From contig NC_079502.1 of the NCBI RefSeq assembly GCF_030052815.1, positions 9,339,359 through 9,403,358 of the forward strand: 64,000 nt of DNA, in the 5' to 3' direction. The notes beneath the pieces are model-generated. The model was not told the origin of the DNA, did not search any database, and was given only the letters and a program-made list of their open reading frames with translations. The DNA comes from Hevea brasiliensis (Eukaryota; Streptophyta; Magnoliopsida; Malpighiales; Euphorbiaceae). Made by a program: the position numbers and the translations under genes. Positions 1 through 11,766 of the stretch are shown here, one piece after another (within the stretch, counting starts at the first letter, position 1; each line of letters opens with the position of its first letter).

Positions 1-1958
1 CCACTGTACCAAAATGACCAAATGAATAATATTTGTTCATTTGGCCATAACTTAGGCTATACAGGTCCAAATGACATGATTTTTGTGGCATTGGAAAGGT
101 ATGACATAGAACTACAACTTTCATGGAGAACATCAAAACAAATTCTGCCCATAACCCAGCCATTTTGCCACCCAAATTTAGTGATCCAAAATTGCCAGAA
201 CCAAATTAAGTGCCTAGAAATTCTGGGTAGACCAATCCGATCAGCTATGTTAAAATGGCCATAACTTGGGCTACAAAACTCTAAATGGAGTGATTCAAAA
301 AAAGAAATTAAAGTTAAGAAAATAAGAAATAAGTTTTATGAAGAACACTTTGCCAAACTCCCACAGCAACATGACTAATGGAACAGTACAAAATAGGATA
401 TCAAATTTGGAAATTTTGAAATTGTACCTAAGAGACCTAAAATTTGAAGAAATAATCAAAACCAACAAATTTGGCACCCAAAATGTGGTATGTGGATATA
501 AGTGGATATCCCATACCTATTAAGCATAAGAAAGTCAACATATTGACATGAATAGTAACCTGAAATGAAAATTTTCAAGAACATTAGTTTAAGCATATTG
601 GGGCTAGAATTAAGTATATATGAATTAATTATTGGATTTATTGTGAGATAAGGTACTGAAACACTGTCAATTGTGTGTTTCAGCTGAAAAAGACCCGGAA
701 GGGACAAAGGACCGAGTCAAGGTCAAGAGGCGACTCATATCAGGTCTGTGCACAGTAATTTTTGTTTAAATATATGATTCTTGAAAATTTGATTTTTTTT
801 GAGTTAATTATGAATTGTGTTGCCATTTATGATTGTGAATATGACTTTGGAAATTGACCAGATTTCTCACAAATTATTTGAATAAATTGTTTTGAATTGA
901 TTTTGTGTTCACACTTAGCATGACAGTATCACATTATTCCTCCTCTATTTATGGGGTTGAGATCGTTTATTTTCCTCCCTCTCTAGCTTGCCAGCTGAGG
1001 TCGAGATCGGATAAGTACTCATTAGCTAGCTAGCCACGTCCCTCATTGATTTCGATTAGTTAGGTATCGCTTTGTCGTGGTGTACAACACGGCATTGATC
1101 GAAAATTTTATGTCATGACTTAAGTTGTGTATAAATTGGCAATACTGTGTTTATTAAATTGTTTGACCAAAATTGTGCTATAATGAGCTTTGAAAATTTT
1201 GAAAATGTGATTGAGATTTTTAAATTGTGAATTGTTCATAAATATTTTATATTACACATTTTACATTTTATTGTGCACCACTGAGTATTTTTATACTCAG
1301 CGATAGCTTCTTTTGCTGTCGCAGATAGAGGAAGGGAAAAAGCAGCAGAGTGAGCTGCTGATTGTGGGGACTACTCAAAGACTTTTGTACGGGTATTTGA
1401 TTATACCTTTGTAACTTCTTGATGTAAATAATTTTATAGTCATATGTACTTTTGTAACTGAGCAGTTGTATAGTCATATGCAATCATATCTTCTTTTGGC
1501 TTTTTATGTCTGTGAACTAATTTGTGAATGTAATCAAATATTTTGAATAAAATGGGAATGAATTTATTTGACTGTTTTGAAAATGTTATAAACTATGGAG
1601 ATTGGATAGATTGTATTGATTGAGTGATTTGGTGGTTGAAATTTGATGAAGTGCTATTATTGGAAGTGTTTTTCCACAGGTAAAATTTTTTGTTTTTCTC
1701 AATTACTGCCACCACTCTGCCAAAATTTTTTCAAAATTTGCGAAAAAATAAAAATGGACAAAAATTTTAACTAGCTTTTAATCTTCTATTACATTTTTTT
1801 TATTACCTGCTAGAAATGCTCACCACTTTCAAAAAGTAAGAAAATGGTTTTAAAATCCCTTGTAGTGTACTTAATGGGTTATCGATAGGCGAAGTTCGGT
1901 AGTTCATTAGGTATACTACGGGATCATGTTATGCCTTACAGAGGGGTAAGGTGTGACA
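1..1958 (+). repeat. Partial 5' LTR of the Tekay-like element
   Basis: It aligns collinearly with 8267-10200 of the 3' LTR with small indels and many transitions. It ends in GTGTGACA at 1951-1958, the same end as the 3' LTR, and the primer site follows 8 bases later. A perfect hairpin lies at 1281-1300. The short reading frames here have no coding signature and recur only because the LTR is duplicated. Confidence 0.93.
1281..1300 (+). other. Hairpin in 5' LTR (8-bp stem, 4-nt loop)
   Basis: CTGAGTAT-TTTT-ATACTCAG is a perfect inverted repeat, preserved unchanged in the 3' LTR at 9544-9563 although the flanks have diverged. It sits in the last 700 bp of the LTR, where R and polyadenylation signals are expected. 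That role is inference. Confidence 0.7.
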
Positions 1959-1966
1959 TGTTTTAG

Positions 1967-1978
1967 TGGTATCAGAGC
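1967..1978 (+). other. Primer binding site, initiator tRNA-Met
   Basis: TGGTATCAGAGC is complementary to the 3' end of plant initiator tRNA-Met. It lies 8 bases after the LTR end at 1958, the normal position for minus-strand priming. Confidence 0.93.
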
Positions 1979-2145
1979 ATGGTTTTGAAATGAATTTTGA
2001 TTGTGCATGTGCATATTTCCTTTGATAAGTACAACTGCTTTAGTGTCCTAAATTGATACATATGACATATTTACATCATGAATATGCACTAATGGAGGTC
2101 AACCTCTTGTGTTGTTATCAGGAAGTAAAAAAATTTTGAAGCGAA

Positions 2146-3432
2146 ATGAAAGAAGGAGATCATTCCATAGAACAGTCTGTTGAGGCTGAGGCACCAGGGG
2201 ATGCCCCAACACTCCAGAACGTGAGTGGGTCAGCCACTCCAGCTCTCCTCAAGCACCGCAGTTCTCTACTCAGTTTGCATAGTAGATGACTGCGTTATTT
2301 CAACAAATGGTAGGAAATTTACCACCATAAGCTCATATGCAAGCATTAGCGGCACAACCACAGCCCCTGGTTTGGCAATATGAAAAATTAATGAAATTTG
2401 GGGCTACCGAGTTCAAGGGCACTATGGACCCACTGAAAGCAGAACAGTGGCTAGAATGAATGGAAAGGGTATTCAGAAAGCTGCAATGTGCCGAGGAATT
2501 AAAATTTGAATACTCAGTATCTCTTCTGCAAGGGGATGCTTATGAATTGTGGAAGACCATCCCCCACAGCCTGGTTGAGCCCCCTGTTCTTACATGGGCA
2601 GACTTCCTGAGGGAGTTCAGACAAAAATGGGTCCCTGATACCTATGTTGATATGAAATTGCAAGAATTTTTTGAACCTGAAACAAGGGGATAGAACCATA
2701 GCAGAATATGAGCAAGACTTTTCAAGACTAAGCTACTATGCTGGAAGCTTGGTCTCCACTCTCAGAGACAGATGCAAGAGGTTTGAGGCCGGGTTAAGGC
2801 CTACATTGAGGATTCAAGTAGTGGGGTTTCGACACAAAATTTTTTTTGAGTTGATATCACAAGCCTTGGAATGTGAGAGGATAGAAATGGAAGGGTCAGT
2901 GAAAAAGAATACTCAAGAGAAAGAGATAACTGATAAAGCTGCTGGCCAACCTACTGTGAGCAGTTATGGGAAGAGGAAATAGTCTGGGGGATCCAACTCC
3001 CGCCGATCTGGTAGAGGTAGATTCTCTGGCCAAAGACCACCCCAGTCTGGTCAGCAGACTCAGCAGGCATCGCAAGGAGCGTTATCAGTCCGGCAGCGTG
3101 AGACTTGTGGTAGAACACACGGTGGGGTGTGTTTTAAGGCCATCGGCGCATGTTTTAACTATGGAGGGACCGAACATTTCGCCAAGGATTATACTAGTCC
3201 ACGCCGATCTAGACCTCTTGCTACATCTGAGGGGTCAGCCCAAGTCTCTACACTGAGAGGGTCACAACCATTTGGTAGAGGTAGAGGCAGAGGTAGGGGT
3301 AGCACCTCAAGAAGTCAAAGCACTGTTAACCAGCCAAAACCCAGTGGCGCACTAGTCAGAGTGTATACAATGCATCAGAGGGAAGAGGCTGAAATATCAG
3401 ATGTAGTAGCTGGTATTTTCTCAATCCTTAAC
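2146..3432 (+). pseudogene. gag: gag pseudogene of the Tekay-like element
   Basis: Gag would form the capsid/nucleocapsid of the virus-like particle. A plausible start is ATG 2146 (frame 1). The frame shifts near 2220-2270 into frame 3, where the retrotransposon gag domain is legible (AEQWLE before 2457, then LLQGDAYELWK near 2527-2560). It returns to frame 1 within a T run near 2665-2670. Nonsense codons are TAG 2280, TAG 2283, TAA 2328, TGA 2457 and TAG 2980. The nucleocapsid knuckle around 3151-3195 is damaged: the CX2CX4HX4C pattern reads C-x2-Y-x4-H-x4-Y, two Cys codons having become TAT. A basic RG-rich tail follows at about 3270-3310. TAA 3433 then separates the gag tail from protease in the same frame, where a Gln codon would fit. 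Confidence 0.88.
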
Positions 3433-3435
3433 TAA

Positions 3436-6400
3436 GACATATATGTGCTATTTGATCCTGGCTCCACACATTCGTATGTCAGTGCTAGTGTGATTTGTTC
3501 TACTGCTATTCCGTGTGTAAGAATAGACTATGATGTGTTAGTAACTAGTCCATTAGGCCAAGAGATTAGGGTAAATAGAATATATAGGGATTGTCCTTTG
3601 GTGATCCAAGGACACACTTTTCTGTCCGACCTGATTGAAATGCCCTTCAGAGATTTTGACATCATCTTGGGCATGGATTGGTTAGCCAGGCATCACGCTG
3701 TGATTGACTGTAGACTAAAAATAGTCACTTTTGGTCTCCCTCAGTATGGTGATGTAGTAATACATGGGGAGAGGCAGTTATTGCCATCAAACATCATTTC
3801 AGATGCATTGGCCAGAAAGATGATCAGAAAAGGGTGTGAAGCATACTTGGCACATGTGATGGACACCCGAGTGGGGAGTCCAGCGTTAAGGGACATCCCT
3901 ACTGTATGTGATTATCTGGACATGTTTCCTGATGAGTTGCCAGGATTGCCTCCGGAGAGAGAGGTGCAGTTTATGCCTGGTGTGGACCCAATCTCCATAA
4001 CACCATACAGAATGGCACTAGCAGAATTGAAAGAATTAAAAGTACAGTTGCAAGAGTTGCTGGACAAGAGATTTATCCGCCCTAGTGTGTCACCTTGGGG
4101 AGCGCCAGTGTTGTTTGTTAAGAAGAAAGATGGCACTCTCCGCTTATGTATTGACTACCGGCAGTTGAATAAGGTGACAATAAAGAACATATATCCATTG
4201 CCCCGTATTGATGACCTGTTTGATCAGTTGAGGGGTGCAGTTGTGTTCTCCAAGATTGACTTGAGATTTGGTTATTATCAGCTGAAGGTGCAAGAGCAGA
4301 GTATCCCTAAAACTACCTTTGGAACCCGCTATGGCCATTATGAGTTCTTGGTCATGCCATTCAAGTTAACTAATGCTCCAGCTGCTTTTATGGATCTGAT
4401 GAACACTATCTTCAGACCATACCTTGACCAGTTTGTAGTAGTGTTTATTGATGATATCTTGGTTTATTCGAGGAGTGCAGAGGAGCATGATAGATATCTG
4501 CACATTGTACTGCAGACTTTGAGGGAGAAACAATTATATGCAAAATTATCGAAGTGTGAATTTTGGCTGAATGAAATATCTTTCTTGGGGTATATAGTAT
4601 CAGCTGAGGGTATCAAGGTATATCCAAGTAAGATAGAAGCTATCCTTAATTGGAAGCCACCCATAAATGTTACAAAGATTCGTAGTTTTTTGAGTCTAGC
4701 TGGATACTACTGCCATTTTGTGAAAGGGTTCTCCATGTTGGCATCTCCATTGACTAAGCTGCTTCGAAAAGATGTGAAATTTCAGTGGACAGATAAATGC
4801 CAACAGAGTTTTGATACATTGAAGAAATGTTTGACTGAAGCTCCAGTTCTGACTTTACCTACCCCGGGTAAAGAATACACAGTATATAGCAATGCTTCTC
4901 ACAATGGGTTAGGCTGTATACTGATGCAAGATAGGAATGTCATTGCATATGCATCACGCCAGCTGAAACTGCATGAGAGGAACTATCCGACACATAACTT
5001 AGAACTAGCAGCTATTGTTTTTGCTCTTAAAATCTGGGGACACTATTTGTATGAGGAGAAGTGTTACATCTACACAGATCATAAGAGTTTGAAGTATCAG
5101 GGTACTCAGAAAGAGTTGAATTTGAGACAGAGGAGATGGTTAAAATTGATTAAGGACTATGATTGTCTGATAAACTATCATCCAGGGAAGGCAAATGTTG
5201 TGGCTGACGCCTGAAGTCGTAAGACTATGGCAAGTCTACAGGTTTTTCCTTTGTCTATGGTACATGAGTTAAGAGCATTGCATGCCAGCTTAGAGATTAA
5301 TGATGAGGGGCAGACAGTAGTTGCATGGCATGTACAGCCAGTGTTGATTAATCAAATCAGAATGGCTACTCAGAATGATCAGAAATATCAGAAGCTATTA
5401 GAAGAAGTCAGACAGGGCAAGAAACCAGAGTTCTCAGTTAGAGGTGATGGCCTACTGCTACATCAGGGTAGGAAGTGTGTTCCTAATGATGTTGATTTGA
5501 GGCAGATCATTATGAAGGAAGCACATGAGTCTCCTTTTGCTATGCACCCTGGTGGCACTAAAATGTACAGAGGGCTGAAAGAGCACTACTGGTGGATGGG
5601 TATAAAAAGAGATGTAGCAGAATTTGTTTTCAAATGCCTAACTAGTCAGCAAGTGAAGGCAAATTATCAAGTTCCAGCTAGTTTGTTACATCCACTGCCA
5701 GTACTAGAATGGAAATGGGAGAGAATAACTATGGATTTTGTGATGGGACTTTCGAGGACACAGAAGAGCCATGATGCAGTATGGGTCATTATTGACAGAC
5801 TGACCAAGTCTGTCCGGATGGACTATAGCCTGGAGAAATTGGCCAAGTTGTACATTGATGAGATAGTAAGGCTGCATGGAGTGCCAGTATCCATTGTATC
5901 TGACAGAGATCCTAGGTTCACTTCTAGATTCTGGGTAGTCTTCAGAGAGCCCTAGGAACTAGATTGAATTTCAACAATACATTCCACCCACAGATAGATG
6001 GCTAGTCTGAGAGGGTAATTTAGATCTTGGAGGACATGCTACGGGAGGGCAGTTGGGACACACACTTGCCTTTGATTGAGTTTGCTTACAATAATAGCTA
6101 CCAATCAAGCATTGGGATGCTTCCATATGAAGCTCTGTATGGCAGAAAATGTAGAACCCCGTTGTGTTAGGATGAAGTAGGCAAAAGAAAGATGATTGGG
6201 CCAGAAATTATTCAACAGACTAAGGAGAAAATCAGATTGATCAAAGATCGACTCAAGGCTGCATCAGATCATCAGAAGTCCTACATTGATATGAAGAGAA
6301 GAGATATTGAGTATACAGTGGGTGAGAAAGTATTCCTCAAGGTTTCCCCTTGGAAGAAAATTATGAGATTTGGCAGAAAGGGGAAACTGAGTCCTTGTTT

Positions 6401-6740
6401 CATCAGGCCATATGAGGTTCTGGGGAGAGTGGGTCCTCTGGCATATCGTTTGGCATTACCTCTAAAGTTGGAGAAGATATATAATGTCTTTCATGTATCT
6501 ATGTTGAGGAGACATAGATCCGACCCATCTCATATACTACCAGTGGAAGAAATTGAAGTGAATCCGGACCTCACATATGAGGAAGAACCCATAAAAATTC
6601 TGGCTTATGAGGTGAAGCAGCTACGGAACAAGCAGATACCATTGGTTATAGTGCTGTGGAACCATCATGCAGGCTAGGAGGCTACTTGGGAACGTGAGGA
6701 GGACATGAGGAGACAACACCCACAGTTGTTCAAAGACTGA
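3436..6740 (+). pseudogene. pol: pol pseudogene (protease, RT, RNase H, integrase, chromodomain-like tail)
   Basis: Frame 1 is open from 3436 to 5211. Protease has DPGSTHS near 3454. RT has the palm motif FIDDIL with Asp codons at 4450 and 4453. RNase H begins near 4870, but its first catalytic Asp is Asn (AAT 4891, YSNAS where YxDAS is usual). TGA 5212 interrupts the connection to integrase, which continues in frame 1 to about 5950. The HHCC module keeps His-His-Cys but has Ser for the second Cys (CLTSQQ, about 5635). A frameshift near 5950-5985 moves to frame 3, where the catalytic Glu (GAG 6009) lies between two TAG codons (6003, 6021). Further stops are TAG 6168, in a position where Trp is usual, and TAG 6675 in the tail. 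The true end is TGA 6738. No active product is possible. Confidence 0.93.
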
Positions 6741-6771
6741 TACCAGGTAAAATTTGGAGATGAAATTTATT

Positions 6772-6787
6772 TTAAGGGGAGGAGAAT
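6772..6787 (+). other. Polypurine tract of the Tekay-like element
   Basis: The purine-rich run AAGGGGAGGAGAA lies directly before the 3' LTR start TGTAACACC at 6788, the place where plus-strand synthesis would start. Confidence 0.85.
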
Positions 6788-9700
6788 TGTAACACCCCTA
6801 TTTGCATGGCCTGGCATATTTTACTGTTCAGGTGACTGGTGTCAATCTGGATAATTAAGAGGATTAGAACCACATCTGAGACACCTAGATAAGCCCTGAA
6901 TGCAAATAAATAGTAACTACCTGATAGGTAAGTATAAATAAGAAAAACAGAACATAAGAAGTTAAATGAGCCGGGAGTCACGATGATGGGTGACCTTCCT
7001 GAGGAGTGACTGCGAGGTCAGTCTTAACCCAAATTTTGAACCTGAAAATGTGATGCTGCAGTCCTTAGGACTATTGCGAACACAGTGAAAAAGAGAAAAT
7101 CACGAAAAAGAATTGTTAAGCAGGTCAAATAATTAGGTCAAGGATCTGGAAGAAATATCAAATAACTAGCAAACCGGATAGAACCAGCGAGGGGCAATTT
7201 GGTCATTTCACCCCTAGAGCTGACTCTTGACCTAACTATCCAATAAAATCGGAGAAATAAAAATTACGGAATCGAGAATTAAATTAAAGAAACTGTTGTA
7301 AAATAAAGGGAAAAGAAAAAGAATTTAAAAGTTTTATTACGTCACTTTGCCCCTAATTATGACATCACAAATCAATTTAAAATTTCCTACAATTTTTTAC
7401 TAAGTCAAATTGACTTAATAAAGGACAAAATCCATAAAAATTAAAACAAAAAAACCTCATCTTCTCTCCCATGTAAATTCGGCAGCCACCTTCCCTAGCT
7501 CCTCCATTGCCAAATCCACCATTAAAGCTTGGATAAAGCTTGAGTTCACCCAACTAAACCCTAAATTCCCTAAAATTAAACCACAAAAGCTTGTTATCTT
7601 CACTTGAGGAGGCATTAGAAGAAGGAAAAAAAAGAAGGAAATGAAGAAAGTGAAGAATTGAAAGTCAAGTGGAGGTAAGCAATTTAATTTGAAAATTTTA
7701 GTTTATTATGTGTGTGTTTAGCTCAATTAACCTAGAACTTAACTTAAAAATCAAAAGAAAACAACTATGGGGGATTAATATGGAATTTGGCCAGCCATAG
7801 GAGGGGTTTGAATTGAATGAATTTGATACATTTGAATGGTTGTTTAGGTTGAATTATGTATGTAGACCATGGATATATATACTTGGATTTCATTAGATTT
7901 TAAGTTTGCGTAATTAGAGTTCTTGAATATTTTGAAAATTTGGGAAAAATTAGAGAAATTGGTCAATTGAGGCAATTGACCTTATTTGAGTTGAAAAATG
8001 GTGAATTGTGACCATTTGTGGTGTGTGTGAATTGGTAGAACCAAATTGTAATTCGGATTGGTTAGTGTTCATATTCTGGCAGCTTGACCTAGGTCCCTTT
8101 TATGGACCAAAACTAAAAATTTACCAACCCAATTGGTGTGAAGCCAATTGGGAATGAAAATAAACACATAATGGAACATTTTTCATTCAGGAATCATGCC
8201 TAGAAAATGACCATAACATAGTGAACAATTAGGTCAAACCCGAGTGTAGTGCACCGCCACTATACCAAAATGACCAAATGAACAGTGTTTGTTCATTTGG
8301 CCATAACTTAGGTTATACAAGTCCAAATGACCTGATTTTTGTGGCTTTGGAAAGATATGACATAGCACTACAACTTTCATGGAGAACATCAAGCCAAATT
8401 CTGCCCATAACCCATTCATGTTGCCACCCAAAGTTAGTGATCCAAAACTGCTAGAACCAAATTAAGTGCCCATAAATTCTGGGTAAACCAATCTGGCCAA
8501 TCATGTTCAAATGGCCATAACTTGGGCTACAAAACTCTAAATGGAGTGATTCAAAAAAAGGAATTAAAGTTAAGACAATAAGGAACAAGTTTTATGAAGA
8601 ACACTTTGCCAAATTCCCACAGCAACATGACCAATAGAATAGTACAAAACAGGATATCAAATCTGAAAATTTTAAAATTGTACTTAAGAGACCTAAAATT
8701 TGAAGAAACAATCAAAACCAACAAATTTGGCACCCAAAATGCGGTATGTGGGTATAAGTGGATTTTCCATACCTATTAAGCATAAGAAAGTCAACATATT
8801 GAGATGAATAGTAACCCCGAAATGAAAATTTCCAAAAACGTTAGTTTAAGCATATTGGGGCTAGAATTGAGTATATATGAATTAATTATTGGATTTATTG
8901 TGAGATAAGGTACTGAAACACTGTCAATTGTGTGTTTCAACTGAAAAAGACCCGGAATGGACAAAGGACTGAGTCAAGGCCTAGAGGCGACTCATATCAG
9001 GTCTGTGCACAGTAATTTTTGTTTAAATATATGATTCTTGAAAATTTGATTTTTTTTTAGTTAATTATGAATTGTGTTGCCATTTATGATTGTGAATATG
9101 ACTTTGGAAATTGATCAGATTTCTCACAAATTATTTGAATAAATTTTTTTAAATTGATTTTGTGTTCACACTTAGCATGACAGTATCACATTATTCCTCC
9201 TCTATTTATGGAGTTGAGATCATTTATTTTCCTCCCTCTCTGGCTTGCAGCTGAGGTCGAGATCGGATGAGTACTCATTAGCTAGCTAGCCACCTCCCTT
9301 ATTGATTTTGATTAGTGAGGTTGTAGATTGCTTTGTCATGGTGTACAATACGGCATTAATCGGAAATTTTGTGTCATGGCTTAAGTTGTGTATAAATTGG
9401 TAACACTGTGTTTATTAAATTGTTTAACCAAAACTATGCTATAATGAGCTTTGAAAAATTTGAAAATGTGATTGTGAAATTTTTAAATTGTGACTTATTC
9501 ATAAATATTTTATATTACGCATTTTATATTTTATTGTGCACCACTGAGTATTTTTATACTCAGCGATAGCTTCTTTTGCTGTCATAGATAGATGCAAAGA
9601 AAAAGCAGCAGAGTGAGCTGCTGATTGTGGGGACTACTCAGAGACTTTTGTACGGGTATTTGATTATACCTTTGTAACTTCTTGATGTAAATAATTTTGT

Positions 9701-10200
9701 AGTCATATTTATTTTTGTAACTGAGTAGTTGTACAGTCATATGCAATAATATGGTCTTTTGGCTTTTTATGCTGTGAACTAATTTGTGAATGTAATCAAA
9801 TATTTTGAATGCAATGGGAATGAATTTATTTAACTGTTTTGAAAATGTTATAAACTGTGGAGATTGGATAGATTGTATTGATTGAGTGATTTGGTGGTTG
9901 AGATTTGATGAAGTGCTATTATTGGAAGTGTTTTTCCACAGGTAAAATTTTTGGTTTTTTCAATTACTACCGGCACTCTGCCAAAATTTTTCCAGAATTT
10001 GTGAAAAAATAAAAATGAACAAAAATTTTAACTAGTTTTTAATCTTCTATTACATGTTTTTATTACCTGTTAGAAAAGTAAGAAAATGGTTTTAAAATCC
10101 CTTGTAGTGTACTTAATGGGTTATCGGTAAGTGAAGTTCGGTAGTTCATTAGGTATATTACGAGATCATGTTATGACTTACAAAGTGGTAAGGTGTGACA
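6788..10200 (+). repeat. Complete 3' LTR of the Tekay-like element (3413 bp)
   Basis: It starts TGTAACACC right after the polypurine tract and ends GGTGTGACA at 10200; 8267-10200 matches 1-1958. The flank after it begins CTAAT, the candidate target-site duplication, but its partner lies outside the window. The stretch 6788-8266 has no counterpart here. I see no gene in it. Confidence 0.93.
9544..9563 (+). other. Hairpin in 3' LTR, copy of the one at 1281
   Basis: The same 8-bp stem and TTTT loop as at 1281-1300, with no change. Confidence 0.7.
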
Positions 10201-11397
10201 CTAATCACTTGAAAGACATGAATTATCTGTTAACATAATACTAATTTGTTACTCATAGAAAAAAAGTAATGACTGACCTGTGGTTTTAACATATCTAAGG
10301 AACCAATTTAAAAATTATTCTTTAAAACTGATCAGTGATTGAGATTTATATATTGAGTTTTAATATAACTATAAATCCTTTGTTTTAGACAATGTAAAAA
10401 TTCTTTAAATCCTTTGATTGAGATTTATGTACCCAATTTTTTTATAGTCAATTTTAATTTGAGAAACGAATATCTATTAAAAATTAAGAAATAGTAATTG
10501 AGATTTAAAGTCAAATTAGATAAGTTGATTAAATATTGAAGCATATATTTTTAGTAGATATGCTAATATATTAATATTAATATTAATTAATATACTTACG
10601 TTAATTTATAAAACATTACATTAATTTATAAAACATTATAAATATTAATTTAACATGTTAATATTAAGAAAAGCAACTCACACATGCTAGAAAATCGGAT
10701 TACTGAAGCCTAAATTTCTTCAGTAATTTTAAAGGTTTTTTTTTTTTAAATTTTTTATCCATCTTAACGACGGTCCGTCAATATTTAATAGGTAATTACC
10801 AATAGTTCTAAAACTGTAGATAATTTTTATGATAAACTTTAATTTTTCTTGTAGTGTCAATTTATTAATTCTAATATGTACAAATATCAACAATTTTATA
10901 ATATGAATTTAATATTTACTAAAATGTATATAAACAATATATTTGTTAAAAAAGTGTAAAGATATAGATTTTTTGGTCATTTAGCCTAACTTTAAGATGA
11001 TAGAATTTATTTGAATTTTATTTTTTTAAAATAATTGACAAATGAAACTATTATGTTCTTTTTCCTATTTTATCTTTATTTACAAAATATATATAATCTT
11101 AAAAGAGGTATATTTTAGACTTTTAATAGAAAATTTTCTATTTTAGACTTTTAAAATCACATTTCTATTAAAATGATTTATTTTTCAATTAAAAAATAAT
11201 TAATTTTAAAATTTTTAAACATGAAAGATATTTAAGTAAAATTTGATTGAGCTTTCTTTTTAAAAAAGTTTTGAACTTTCACAATGCACCCAATATGAAA
11301 TTAAGTGATAATTATGAGGAATTATTGGGTGCACTCAATGTTTATACATTCTTTTTCACATAACATATAAGACTTTGTTTATACATTCTTTTTCATG

Positions 11398-11449
11398 CAA
11401 TACAAACTCCACTCAACTAAGCCTTTATCCCAAAGATTTGAGGTCGGCT
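11398..11449 (+). mobile_element. 52-bp SINE-like fragment between 10-bp direct repeats
   Basis: The insert contains AAGCCTTTATCCCAAA and GGTCGGCT, a word pair I associate with a widespread plant interspersed repeat. It is flanked by the exact 10-bp direct repeat CTTTTTCATG at 11388-11397 and 11450-11459. The direct repeats suggest a target-site duplication from a very short insertion. The family assignment is from memory and uncertain. Confidence 0.5.
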
Positions 11450-11734
11450 CTTTTTCATGTAACATATGAGACTTTATTTATACATTCTTTTTCACATAAC
11501 ATATAGGACTTACCCTTTAAAATCAAGAATTTTTTTTTTATTTTTATAAAAAGTATAATATTTTAGTACTCCCGATATATTTTAAAATCCCCTGTTAACT
11601 ATAAGCCAAAAGATATTAAACGTCCATATTTTTTTTCCCTACTCGTCTCTCTTCTCTAGGGTTGTAACCCTAATTTTAATTTAAGGCTACCACTATTTAT
11701 TGATTTACTTTTAATAAACTTGCATTTATTATTT

Positions 11735-11739
<5 letters not shown>

Positions 11740-11765
<26 letters not shown>

Positions 11766-11766
11766 T
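11740..11766. repeat. (TA)n microsatellite
   Basis: About 13 consecutive TA dinucleotides. Confidence 0.9.

Larger units (their letters stand above)
1..10200 (+). mobile_element. Decayed Ty3/gypsy chromovirus (Tekay/Del-like), 5' end outside window
   Basis: The order is LTR, tRNA-Met primer site, gag, protease, reverse transcriptase, RNase H, integrase, polypurine tract, LTR, which is the Ty3/gypsy order. Gag and pol lie in one basic reading frame (frame 1), as in plant chromoviruses. The integrase C-terminus ends in a chromodomain-like stretch around 6590-6740 with EATWE. LTRs above 3 kb plus a tRNA-Met primer fit the Tekay/Del clade. Window base 1 aligns to about 8267 in the 3' LTR, so roughly 1.48 kb of the 5' LTR is missing. 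In one stretch of about 160 bp (301 onward against 8556 onward) I counted about 15 LTR-to-LTR differences, nearly all transitions, so this is an old insertion. It cannot be autonomous now. Confidence 0.93.

Noticed and set aside
5227..5955. Open frame of 242 codons as a separate gene
   Set aside because: It is the integrase part of the chromovirus pol, in the same frame as the upstream pol and split from it only by TGA 5212.
7430..8431. Possible gene in the unique part of the 3' LTR
   Set aside because: Only short frames without motifs; the sequence is AT-rich and lies inside a clear LTR.
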